Positions 43,251 to 54,388 of a DNA stretch of 64,000 bases are shown one piece after another; the stretch's first letter is position 1; each line of letters opens with the position of its first letter. The notes beneath the pieces were generated by a model. It saw only the letters and a list, made by a program, of their open reading frames with translations, did not search any database and was not told where the DNA came from. The position numbers were made by a program, and so were the translations under genes. The stretch covers positions 138,878,398 to 138,942,397 of the forward strand of contig CM043958.1 in the NCBI GenBank assembly GCA_014529385.2. Direction: 5' to 3'. The stretch is from Adiantum capillus-veneris. Taxonomy: Eukaryota > Streptophyta > Polypodiopsida > Polypodiales > Pteridaceae.

Positions 43251-45418
43251 TCCATAAGTTATTACTTTCAAGATTGAACAATTCTATCCAGTTGAGTACC
43301 CATTGATTTTAATGGACAAGAAAGAGTTTTGCCATTACTAATTTTTTGGGGTGTTATTTTAGCACTACACACTTTGAATGTGAAGATCAAGTTGAGTTTT
43401 TGAACGTCTTAAACTCGTAATGGCTTATCTCTACCAAGATGTATAGATGAAGCCAACATTTCAGACAATACGATTGTTCACAAAAACCCAAGATTATGGA
43501 TTTTTGGGTCTAGAAAAGATCCAGTTGTGCATATGATTCCAACTTGAGTGGATCTTCTGTATTATCTATAGCACTGAGAGTGTCTATATGAGTATAGTTT
43601 TGGGGTAAGACCCAGCTTGTGATTACTAAATCACTTATTCAGTGTTGATGGTCAATTCTTGGAACCATCACACTTGCGCTTTCAAGGAAATAATTCCACC
43701 AATTGCCAAGGGATAGTGGATAATTTTAAGCTTCCAAAGTCATAAGGGCAAACCCAAGCACAGACACAGGCCCAGGTCCGTGGCTGCTAGTTGAGCAATT
43801 TTCCTACAAAAGTATAACCAACGTGTTTGGATTGCAAAGGCAACACCCAGGGTTATCTGTGTACTACTACTTGAATTTCACTGATTTTCAGTTAGTGTTT
43901 CTACGCCTTTGCAGGCGGGAAATTTGGGCAGGTGCCTTTCACAATGAATAAGTGAACACTATGTTCAACCTCCAAGTATGCATCTGGTTTTTTTTTTGTT
44001 TCCTTTTCCAAGAAGGATGCATCAACTTCTATGTTTTCATCCCTTTTTGCTCTTCAGCGAGATGACAAGGTCATGTAAGAGCCAAGAACTTTTTGGGTTG
44101 TAGTGTCAAAAATAAGTTTCTGCATTACGCAGTTATGGACCCACTTGTAGGGTTTGATTTGGCACATGTTGTCACATGGGATACAACATGATCTAGGAGC
44201 TCAAAGAGTTTGGTTTAGCCAGTGTGGAGCAAGATTCATGAGGGTCCCTCTCACGGACGTCGCATCATGTTTGCAGTTAGCTCCACACACTAGTACATCT
44301 CGTACTTGAAGGATGTTCTTTTTTTAGACATCCTTAGTTGAGACATATTCCACATGTGGAGAATATGAGTCTCTAGGACTGACACTGGCACCGCTACTTC
44401 AATTATGTGTCACGACGATTTCCCTAGGTGCTGGTCAAATCCATTTTCTAGACCATTTTCAGCACACCTTATCAAGAAAAATTTTAGTGGCCAAAAATTG
44501 TCGGATACGTAGAACGACTTGTTAAAGTTACAAGTGCAGTTAAACAACATTAACGCATGGTTGTTTATGCATATAGCACGGCTATGAGTTGTTAATGAAA
44601 AGGTTTCATTGTTTGTACTTGGAAGTGATTGATGTTTCACCTTCTATTATGGTTCAAACGTTTCAATCAGGTTTGCAAATGATTGCAGAGCGGAAAGTAT
44701 TTAGTTTCTTTTTAGAAATCTTTACACTACTTTTTAATGTGTGCTAGGAGCAACACATTTGCCATAATTATTGTCAAGTATGATCATGAATATGCAAGTT
44801 CGGATTTGTTTTTGCTAAATGCATGCACACTAGGTGTTATGGGCCCTAGTGTTTAGCAAAGGCTGATTTGGAGTGGCATGCATATTCATCACATCAATTG
44901 CTTATGAAGCATTTTACACTTATGTGCAGTAACTCTCTGAGATTACTTTTGGATCTACCAATTACCAATAGAGGTCATGGCTCGATTTGGGTGCTTGTCA
45001 ATCTTTCAAGTTAACCAAGATGGTTATGCAGGTTATTGTTGATTCCTCAGCAATATTGTGATTCCCGTTTACCAGTCACTTTAGACGACTGTTTTTAAAC
45101 TGTGGGGAAACAAACCTTAGTACAGTCAGTTATCCAAAAGGGATATGCAGATTACAAGTGTAATTTTGTGCTAAAGAATATGCAAAGCGTGAATGCTAGC
45201 ACCAAGCAATCCAATTAGCAAGAATGTATCGCTCTAGTTGGAGTTTGCTTATAATAAGGTAAAGCATGTTTGTGACTCAATTTAGTTCCTTCATGTTTAA
45301 GTCAGGTTTTCAACCTTTAACACTAGTTATGGTGGGGTTGTATACTGATGAAACTTGAGAACAAGTCAAGGACTTATATGTAAAAATTGCATATAGCACG
45401 TGCGAACAAGAGGTATTT
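43251..45418. other. Unassigned sequence, no gene recognised
   Basis: Both strands lack coding blocks I can place. No repeat partner in the window was noticed. Confidence 0.3.
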
Positions 45419-45793
45419 TGTCATAAAAACTAATATCTGATTCTCCCAAATAATTTTCTCATGTTAAACTGATCATTTAATATGGGGAGGTACCGAGGGA
45501 GTAAAAGCTAGAATATTTGTAAGGCTTCCAGACCAGTCTCAACAGGGATCCAAAGGAGGGAAAATAGGGATCCAAAGGGGGACAATATGAAAAAGTGCAA
45601 TGTGCATAAATAAAGCTTAAAAGACCTAAGGTTCAACTCAATTAAGACTTCCATAGGATAAGGTTCCAAAATTTAGGTTAAAAAGTCCAATGGCCAAAAG
45701 TGGGGAAAATTGGATGGTTATGGGAAGATAAAAAAGTCTTCCCATGTCCCCTAGAAAGGAGGGGGCGAGCCCTAAAGGTAGGGGAAGAGAGAG

Positions 45794-45841
<48 letters not shown>

Positions 45842-46972
45842 CCAAGCTCTCCCTTTACACAAAGGGAAATGGACACATGGCAGGCTCCTAGCCCATTTGC
45901 GCCCAATCTCCCCTCAAATCCTATTGGATGGCCATAGAGGTGGACCAATGAGAATTAGGCTAGAGTAAAATTAGTCTAATCAATTTAAAAATTCTTGATA
46001 AAAGAACCAATAGAAATTAAGCTCCCTAGAAGACTATTGGACAATCTACCAAAGGGTCCAATGAGCATCAAGCAGCCCAATGGCTTGCGAGATTCCTATT
46101 GGCCAGAAGACTAAAAGTCCCAATGGGAGTTTAAATAAACTATTTTAATTATATAAAGATCTCACAAAAGGGGAAAGGGGGACACTTTTCACAAGACTAT
46201 CAACTATACTTCTTAATTGCTATTGGCTAAGCCCTGCAGGAGCCAATGTGAAACCAACAAGAGCAAATGGGAAGAGGGGTCGACCAAGAAGAGGGAGAGT
46301 TGGCATTTTTAGGCTAACTCATTTTGTTACACACACACACACACACAAATCATGTGTTGAGCAAGAACTCCATCTCCTTCTCCAAGCATTGAGAAGTAGA
46401 GGCCTACACCAAATCCAACCAAGATCCAAGCTTCAATGGCATGCTCATCTCCTCTACCATGCTAATTACTAAGCTAAGATATGCTATAAGAGTGATTATT
46501 TGAGGATAATACTTCTTTCTCGTAAGATACATCTTCTTCTACTTCATCTTTCCTCATTTCCTGCTAGCTCTCACCATCTTCAAAGGTGTGTGAGGTCTTG
46601 AGACTAAGGCGAGGCCCTCTAGGTGTGTTTTTCAAGCATAATTTGGTACATGAATCTTCCATCTTCATGGCACCAACAAGTTTTGTCAAGGACACAGATT
46701 GTGTTGTTAAAAAGTCTCCCTTGATGGGGGAAGCTATCATACAAAGCCTTTTTGGAGGGGGGACCGCCGGCTCCATGTAAATCCGATCCTCAAATGTTGT
46801 CAATTGTTCTATTTCTCTCTCTTTTTAAGTATTGTCTATGCCAAACTAGCTAGGCGTAATTGCTATGTTTCTTTCTCCAACCAAGTACTCTCTCTATGCT
46901 CATTAGGAACTTGTTTTTCACTATGTTATCATTTTTTGCTACACACAAGTTACTAGTGCATTAAATGTTACA
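45419..46972 (+). repeat. LTR-c, 5' LTR of the chromovirus
   Basis: It starts TGTCATAA and ends AATGTTACA, one base before the primer site. The first 730 bases match 58373-59093. The 3' part matches, in reverse orientation, the LTR at 54389-56180. It carries an AC microsatellite at 45797-45839 and a shorter one at 46329-46348. Confidence 0.75.
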
Positions 46973-46973
46973 T

Positions 46974-46986
46974 TGGTATCATAGCT
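46974..46986 (+). other. Primer binding site, tRNA-Met type, degenerate
   Basis: TGGTATCATAGCT differs from the usual TGGTATCAGAGC by one base in the first twelve. It is preceded by the LTR terminus ACAT. Confidence 0.65.
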
Positions 46987-47336
46987 ATTGGTTTCTCTTT
47001 TCTTGCTCAAGAAGAGAGGTCCTCAAGCTTGCTACAAATGGTTGGTGTTATTAATTGCCAAAGAGTATGTAGAATAGTGATTTTTCATCCTCAAAGCACG
47101 CATGCTTTATGAAGTTAACGGGGATACCGTCGAGAACTATGGTCTTAATAATGGAGTCCTACGAGGCTTGCCGGCGGCTTAACCATTATTAAGCTATTAG
47201 AAGCTTGATGGGAATTGGTGTTGTCTCCGCTCTGTGAAACCCTCTCTTCTATTCCTTGCAATAAATAATATTCGAGCCATGGGTATAGATGCTTGAGAGC
47301 TTGTCTTTGAAGGTAAAGAGGAGTAGCAACTAGGGC

Positions 47337-48900
47337 ATGAAGTGCCAAAGTACAAGTAAAATATTACATAAAAATTTTTCTAGTATGGTTGACAAGGGTA
47401 AAGAGATTGAAATGAATGTTGATACCTTTGATTTTGCTAATGCCAGAGCAAATAATGATGCCCCTATGCTTGTAAACTATCTTGTTTCTAGGATTCAACA
47501 AGCCCTAGGCAATCCATCCCTCCAAGGTGAAGTGCTACAACAATTGCACACCCATGGTATTCTCCAAACTCCCCACCAAGAAGAGAGAGTACCTAGGAAA
47601 GCTCCTTGTGAGACTTCCAAAATAGGACTCTCTTTGATAAGGGAAGAAGAGGAGGATCTGTACGAAGGGCTCAAAATCTTACTACTTGATGGGGCATCTC
47701 TCTCTCTCAAAGGAGAGCCCAAGTTTCAATGGTAGAGCCCCCACCAAAATAACGAGAAGGAGCGAGTCTCTTGCCACCTCGGCGGAGATGGCTCCATGAA
47801 GACGGCATGAAAAATGCTCTCCAACACCCCCTAAATGGAGAAGACCATCACATACTCCTCCTCATCACAATTCAAAGAGGGAGGAGAGGAAACAAGGGAA
47901 GAAAAAGACGAGAAAGAGTTCACCCTCTTCTCTAGCTTCCTCATCCTCTTCCTCTTATGAAGAAAGTAATGGTGCAGAAGAGGAGGAACATGGGAAGAAA
48001 AAGGCGAGAAAGGGGTCACCCTCTTCTCCATCTTCCTCATCCTCTTCCCCTTCTGAAGAAAGTGATGGTGCAACTCTCGAACTGCCCAAGAGAAGAGGCC
48101 ATAGGAAATCCTATGCCGCCTAGAAAAGGTTGTCCAAGCTCAAAAAGTTCAAAGAGGGAGAAAAGAGCATCTCTTTCCTTACCTACAATGACACCTTTGG
48201 TGCTACGGACAAATTCTTGGCCTTTATCCAACAATTCGATGTGGCATTTGGAGATGAGGGCTTCACGGAGTCCTCTAAGCTACGCCATGTAGCTATGCAC
48301 TTTCAAAAGTCCGCCAGGCAATGGTGGTCTAGCCCACAAGAAAACGGTGAAGCTCCACGAACATGGAAAGCTTTAAGAGCTTCCATCATGAAGCAGTCTT
48401 TGGCTAGCGATGCCAAAGACAAAGTACTCACCGAATGGTGAATCTTGAATCTCTCTCCCTATGAATCTATTCACAAAGATGTAGACAAGTTTTGGGATTT
48501 ACATCTCAAAGCCATTGTCTTTAAAAAGATGGAATTTGGAGAGCAAGAACAACAATTTTGTGTCGGTTTATCTGAAGATATGGCAAAGTATGTTAACTCG
48601 CACCATATCTGCGATCATACACCATACCATGGTGGCTTCAAGGATCAATTTCCAACAAGGGCTTAAGAGAAAACTTAAGCCCATGGAAAGCAAGGACCAT
48701 AGTGAGCCTAGGGGGAAGGACAACGTCCAAAAGTCTCCCAAAGGCAACTTCAACAAGAACAAAGCCAAGGAGAAGGGAGTTTATAAAGGAAAAAATAAAC
48801 TCTCTCCGGAAGAGCTAGAGCGTTATTGAAAAGATAACCATTCTTACAAGTGCAGGGAGCAAGGGCATGCCTATCGTGCTTGCCCCCACAAGAATACACG
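47337..48900 (+). pseudogene. gag: Chromovirus gag, broken
   Basis: It starts at about 47337 or at the internal Met of MVDKGKEIEMNV. Acidic and low-complexity stretches follow, including a repeated SSPSSSSSS-like segment at 47880-48060. The capsid domain (48130-48666) has FKEGEKSISFLTYNDTFGAT, KLRHVAMHFQKSARQWWSSP and LSPYESIHKDVDKFWDLHLK. The zinc knuckle near 48850 reads SYKCREQGHAYRAC, where the first Cys is replaced by Ser. Several frameshifts and a stop occur. Retroelement nucleocapsid by family. Confidence 0.8.
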
Positions 48901-48959
48901 TAATGAGCCTCCTAGAGCTTCCATATTCAAACTTCAAGAAGAGGATGCTCATCACAAAG

Positions 48960-49275
48960 GATATCCTCTATGTCATGCTTGGGGAAAGGTAAGAGAACAT
49001 TATGCTTTCATTCTCTTTGACCCTGGTTCTACTCACAACTTCATATCCATGGAGTTGGCCACCAAGCTAGGCATCCAAGCCTATGAGATGGGAGATGTCC
49101 TACCTGCCAATGGTGCTTTCAAGGGAGAAGAAGACTCAGTCACTCCCTTAATTGGGAAATTGAGGCTCCATGTCCAAAGCTATGTGGACAAGGAGGATTT
49201 CTTCTTCTCTTCTCTCAAGCATGAGGATGTAATCCTAGGGGCACCATGGTTTGATCGCATGGCAGCCAACTAAAA
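48960..49275 (+). pseudogene. Chromovirus protease
   Basis: The frame reads HYAFILFDPGSTHNFISMEL, the gypsy retropepsin loop (DPGS form, common in plant chromoviruses), through LRLHVQSYVDKEDFFFSSLK to DVILGAPWFDRMAAN, the ILGxxWF strand. Both hallmark motifs are present. A stop follows at about 49272. Confidence 0.8.
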
Positions 49276-50325
49276 GACAAATCTACTTTAGGTACATGGA
49301 AAAAGAAATGTACATAGATTCTAAGGAGTTGGGTAGCACCATACCCATTGTATATAAGCAAGATTTTGATAAGTCAATAAAGAGCTCTATTTCCGTATAC
49401 ATGATTTTTGTTAAAGACTCTCAAAATGAACCTAACGTTTTAGCAAAAGACGATATAGGGGATAAAAAGGAATTAGAGTTATCTAATTTCCTAAATGGAT
49501 TCCAAGATGTTTTTATTGACGACAACCCTTGTGAGCTACCTCCCAAACGAGGGGATGACGACCATGCAATTGAGCTTCTTCCAAGCAGCTCGCTGCCTAA
49601 TAAACCTCCTTATCAAGTTTCTCAAGCTCAACAAGAGGAGATTATATGGCAAGTGCATGAGTTGGTTGAGAAAGGCATGGTTAGGCCTAGCTCATCTCCA
49701 TTTTGTTCACCAGTTTTATTAGTGCATTAGAAAGATGGCACATATCGCATGTGTGTCAACTATAGAGCACTAAATAGGATCACTATCAAGAATAGGTTTT
49801 CCATTCCATGAGTAGAAGACCTATTGATAAACTACATGGGTCGACCTACTTCAGTAGGATTGACCTAAAAAGTGGTTATCATCAAATAAGGATAGTTGAT
49901 CAATACATTGTAAACATTGCATTTCGCACTATGTTTGGTCTTTATGAGTACATTGTCATGCCCTTTGGCTTGACCAATGCACTAGCCACATTCAACCGTC
50001 TGATGGAGAAGCTATTCAAGACTCATCAAAGCTGTACTGGAGTGTTCTTTGATGATATAATCATCTACTCTAATTCATTACACAAACACAAGCAACACCT
50101 CCAAGTAATATTTCAAGTTTTACAAGAGAATAAGCTTTATATAAATCGAAAGAAAAGTACATTTTCTTACAAGAGATTCAGAATTTAGGTCACATTCTCT
50201 TGAGATGGCATCCACATGGATGCATCAAAGTTAGAGGTAGTAAAAGGATGGCCTAATCCAAGGAATTTGCATGAACTAAGAAGCTTTATAGGTATGTGTG
50301 CATACTATAGACACCAAGAGTGAAT
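49276..50325 (+). pseudogene. Chromovirus reverse transcriptase, broken
   Basis: The linker (ELSNFLNGFQDVFIDDNPCE) leads into the RT: PPYQVSQAQQEEIIWQVHEL, GMVRPSSSPFCSPVLLVH, a stop, then YRMCVNYRALNRITIKNRF, STYFSRIDLKSGYHQIRIVD, VMPFGLTNALATFNRLM and the catalytic VFFDDIIIYSNSLHKHK with both Asp residues. The thumb begins (LHELRSFIGMCAYYR) and is cut by the internal deletion. Confidence 0.85.
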
Positions 50326-50575
50326 GCAGTATCCATAGCAACTCACAATGATCTATCTTCTATGATAGATGAGTATGCTATCGATCCCGATTTTAAAGAT
50401 GTGATTTTAGCCCTTGCCCTAGAAAAGAAGGAAGAACCATTTACCTTATAAGATGGTTATCTTATCTATGGCAATAGGCTATGCGTTACTAACTCACTAC
50501 ATGAGAAAGTAATGTATGAATCTCATGCTCCTCCTTATGCGGGGCATAGAGGGATTCAATCTACCCTAAGTTCTC
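50326..50575 (+). pseudogene. Integrase N-terminal remnant after deletion
   Basis: The frame RVNAVSIATHNDLSSMIDEY to VILALALEKKEEPFTL, then LCVTNSLHEKVMYESHAPPY and AGHRGIQST, matches the RNase H-integrase junction and the start of the HHCC zinc-binding module. The same block is on the minus strand near 57600-57850. It ends at a CT repeat. Confidence 0.7.
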
Positions 50576-50794
50576 TCTCTCTCTCTCTCTACATTTTTTG
50601 TTGAGCATTGTGTTTTCTTGAAGACATTGTGGACCATGGATAGTGTTTTTTCTAGGAGCATTGTGGATCATGCATTGTGTTTTTTTTGTACAGTGAAATA
50701 AGGAGTCCCGTGTGAAAGTGCACTATGGTAGTGGGATGATAGTGGTTTAGCTAGCATTCTTGCATCCGATAGCAAGCCTAGGAGCTCCACAAAA
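50576..50794. other. Unassigned sequence
   Basis: Starts with a short CT run (50572-50592). No gene seen. Confidence 0.3.
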
Positions 50795-51960
50795 TTGGGC
50801 ATAAAGTCTAAAACTCTCAGTGACAAAATAACTGATACATATCAAATCTTTCTCCTCAATTGTAGGAAAGTGTTTTTCAATGATAGTTTACGCTGTCAAA
50901 TTTGGTTTGTAGCAAGATCTTCCTACTGGAAGGCTCAATACCCCAAAGCAAACTCAATTCTGCTACACACGAGAGGAGATGCATGAGGAGTATGTCTTAA
51001 TCTTGGAGGGAAATCTCTATCAGTAGCTCAATGAGGCCGATGTCACATGCTAGGATCGGTTGTCAATCTTTATGAAGAAAAGGGAGAAGGGATGCGACCA
51101 GAGTTTGTAGACGAGTGCAAGTTATTGTTTCACAAAGTCTACCAAAGAATGTTGGCCAACAAAGAGATCAAACAAAAGTTTGCAAATTGATTTTTGTATG
51201 AGCAATGCCTAGCTGCTCAGTAGGATCTTGTAGGTCAAAAGTTTGCATGCATTGCATTTGGTGACAAGTATTGGACCATTGCAAGACGATTTTGGGTGGC
51301 ATTGACAGGAAAGTAAAGAATTTGCTAAAGAGCAATGAGGGGCCATCACTTCAGTCCCATCGTGTTGATGATGTTGGGGCAAGAGGAACGAGTGGGAAAA
51401 ATTCTCTCTTCTCTTGCACCACTCCTCTACTTAGTGCCTCCTTTATAAGCGAGCAAGTAAAAGAACATGTGGAGTAGATGCTAGATGCAAAAGGGATGCT
51501 TTAAAGGTTTTGAACAAAACATTGGATAATATGAGAGTAGAGCTACAAGATAGAAACCAAAATATGTGGAAGATACATGGAACGTCCTCAGCTACGATAG
51601 TGTGGTTGTGCAGGAGGTATGGAACGCGGGCATTTGTCTGTTTGGCAATTGCTTGCGCAGTATACAAATGAGAACAAAGTTGTCGTCCAGTATGGAGGAG
51701 ACTGTGGGGCGTTGGTTTTTTTGGAGAGCCAGATGGGTTGTACGATGATAATATTCGAGAGCAACAAAGAGTTCTCTAGCAAACTACCCACCCTTTTGGA
51801 AATGCAAGCCCGTCAACTTAGAGAGATGTAGGAGCCACACAAGAGGCATACATATGAGGTGGATCGTGCCCTGAAGCAGCATCTTTGTTGGGGACGGTTC
51901 CAAACATGCCGCTATCAAACATTGTGGAGTTAGATCCACCAGCCATGACTTAGAGTAGGC
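50795..51960 (+). pseudogene. Unrecognised coding-like stretch, many stops
   Basis: One frame or another stays protein-like across about 1.1 kb: EEMHEEYVLILEGNLYQ, DRLSIFMKKREKG, EFVDECKLLFHKVYQRMLAN, FGDKYWTIARRFWVAL and NKVVVQYGGDCGALVFLESQ. Spacing between stops suggests a former gene of about 350 aa. I do not recognise the family. It lies just beyond the truncated chromovirus and is not part of it. Confidence 0.3.
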
Positions 51961-52143
51961 TACGCCTCGCATTGTGTATACAAAGATCTTATTTGTAAAC
52001 CAATATGAACGGTTGCTTTTAACATGCTTTTGAATAGAGATATGTTTATTCTCAAGTGGTTTGATCTTGTAATTAAGTGGATTTTTTATGTTCCTGTAAC
52101 CCTTTTCATGAACTATGAGAGAGATATATAGACTTGACGTGTG

Positions 52144-52186
<43 letters not shown>

Positions 52187-52357
52187 TTTAATTATCGTCC
52201 ACGGAGGTCAAATATAACCCATGGGACCAAAACAAAAGCATTACATGTGTTCTTTTAGGGTGAAGCGTTCGATACATATCAGTTAGGGACTGAGGGTCCA
52301 ACAGGGATAAAGGAGAAAGGGGGAAAAGGGAAGGATAGGAACGAAACAAAACAAAAC
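51961..52357. other. Unassigned sequence with AG repeat
   Basis: No gene. An AG run lies at 52147-52182. Confidence 0.5.
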
Positions 52358-53119
52358 CTAAGGGGGTTCATGTTGAGGGGGAGCTAGCTTGGGAGTTTGA
52401 AACTCTTGAATGATGGCTTTACCGCCACGGTAGACTGCCCATTTACCTTGTCTACGAGCTTCATGCATCTTTTTGAGCTCGCTTGCTTTACGCTTGAGTT
52501 GATTTGTAGTCAATTCCTCTGCAATCCAAAACTTTGTCCCCTTGAGGTGATAGGATTGACGTAGCAACCTCATCCGTTCTTCTTTGTTCTTGAAAGTGAG
52601 GATGCATTGGCCATGGGGCACACGCCTATGTGTGTCGTTGATCCAAGAGATAGTGTCGGGCTCGACGTTGACTGGTTAAAGAAGGTCATTGAGTTTGATG
52701 ATAGATTCTTCGAGGGTATCCTCCTCAGTGCACCATGGTGAGGGGAGTCCTCCAATCCTAATCTTTAAGGCAAGGGATTCTTGTATCCGGCATTCTTGTA
52801 AGGCAGCTTGTATTTCGGTGTCAATCTTTTTATGCGCTGCCTCATTGGCTTCTTTCTGGGCTGTCTTGACAGTCTCAGTGAGAGACGCTTCAACTTGGAG
52901 TTTCTTTGCAAGCAAAGTTTCGCTCTCCTTAGCCTTGGTATCCTCGAGCTTAATCAAGCGTTTTTTTAGTTAAGCATTCTCCAAAGAGAGTTCTTGGATC
53001 TGAACCTCTAAAGCTATGATCCTTGCGTCTTGGCGAGCAGCGGGATCCTTTCTGGGCGCAGCTGCCACAGCAAGAAAACTCTTGCGTGTGCTGGAAATTG
53101 GTGTGTTGAAGGAAGTCAT
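52358..53119 (-). pseudogene. LINE ORF1-like protein, two in-frame stops
   Basis: A single minus-strand frame of 253 codons starts at ATG 53117-53119 (MTSFNTPISSTRKSFLAVAA). It contains only two stops, within ENA-LKKR and NDLL-PVNV. Residues about 40-115 are a coiled coil (LEVQIQELSLEN, KAKESETLLAKKLQVEASLT). Next comes an RRM-like part (LKIRIGGLPSPWCTEEDTLE; PHGQCILTFKNKEERMRLLR), then a C-terminal domain LKGTKFWIAEELTTNQLKRK ending RQGKWAVYRGGKAII. Coil, RRM and this C-terminal pattern in that order resemble L1-type ORF1 proteins. No ORF2 follows. It could instead be another nucleic-acid-binding gene. Confidence 0.5.
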
Positions 53120-53294
53120 GACTATGCGGAAAGCTTTGGGTATGTGGCCAAGCTCTGCTTTGTGAGAAAAATCTGTTCTGCGACCCCACTCTTGCAGACT
53201 TTCAAAAAATGACCTTAATGCTTAAGAGGAAGGGATGGTTCTGCGTCGTGACTTCTGCAGGCCGACCAAGGCTGTTGGGCGAGTGACGGCAGGT

Positions 53295-53328
<34 letters not shown>

Positions 53329-53412
53329 GGGCTTGTGCCCCCTCTGTATTCGAGAGAAGCTCGGCTCTGTATTCGGCAGCAGCCCGCAGCTTGGGCGTCA
53401 CGGGTAGGGTTT

Positions 53413-53489
<77 letters not shown>

Positions 53490-53721
53490 CCTGCTCTGTC
53501 TTTGACAGTAGAGCTCACGACGACTCTGTGTGTCGCGTTGGTACTGAGGGCAAGCTCACGAGGACTCCGTTCGGCCGCTCACGGGGGCTCTATGTGTCGC
53601 GCTGGAGCTGGGGCATGGCTGAAGTCTCGACCCCCCCCCCCCCCCCCCCCCACAGGGCTGCCCTCGCCCAGGGGGAGACGTGCTCGATGCAAGGAGGGAG
53701 GCTTAGGGTTTGCAGGCAGTT

Positions 53722-53816
<95 letters not shown>

Positions 53817-54388
53817 ATTGAGAAAGAGAAGTTACATGGAGTAGGTGATGAGTGGCTATCACTCATTCGACAGAGCGAGCTTTTGCAGAAGATTAGGGAA
53901 TCCAGCACAAACTTGATACAAAGAGCTTTTTCAATAATTTTGCCAATCGGTCCATTCTCCATAAAAAGCTCGCTCCAAAAGCTCCCTCGGTTCCCCTACT
54001 CATCCTTTGGAAGCTCAAGGAAGTTGAATTGGAGTAGAGTCTACTTGCTAAGTTAGAACTTGCTAAATTAGGACGAACTTTGATAAATTTTAAACTTACC
54101 CTTGGGCTTTGGAGCTTCACCTCTTCTGCAAAACCGTAGCAACGTCCTTTGGAGGTACTACGAAGAAGCTGGTTTTGAAACCTACTAAATTTAGACTAAC
54201 TCTTGTAAGAATTGATTTTACCCTAAAGCTTCCCAGATTTCATACTTAAAGTCTAATGAGTAAATTTGCACATTTAAATTCTATTTTTTAGACTCCTTAA
54301 ATTGCTCTAATTATCTATGTTTGTCTAGTACTTTTGATCAAGGTTGCTTAGGATAGATTTATCCTTTCTTGATGTGTACCTATGACTG
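53120..54388. other. Microsatellite-rich unassigned region
   Basis: Contains an AC run (53294-53325), AG runs (53424-53485 and 53724-53808) and a C run (53631-53650). No gene is supported. ORFs of up to 136 aa are produced by the repeats. The part from 53820 to 54388 has no recognisable content. Confidence 0.6.

Larger units (their letters stand above)
45419..50575 (+). mobile_element. Chromovirus-type Ty3/gypsy element, 5' half
   Basis: The 5' LTR (45419-46972) is followed by a tRNA-Met-type primer site, gag, protease and RT on the plus strand. The RT ends near 50325 and jumps to sequence normally found after RNase H (RVNAVSIATHNDL), so RNase H is deleted. The element then stops in the integrase zinc-binding part at a CT repeat (50572). 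The same family occurs on the minus strand at 54.4-58.3 kb, where the missing parts are present. Confidence 0.85.
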
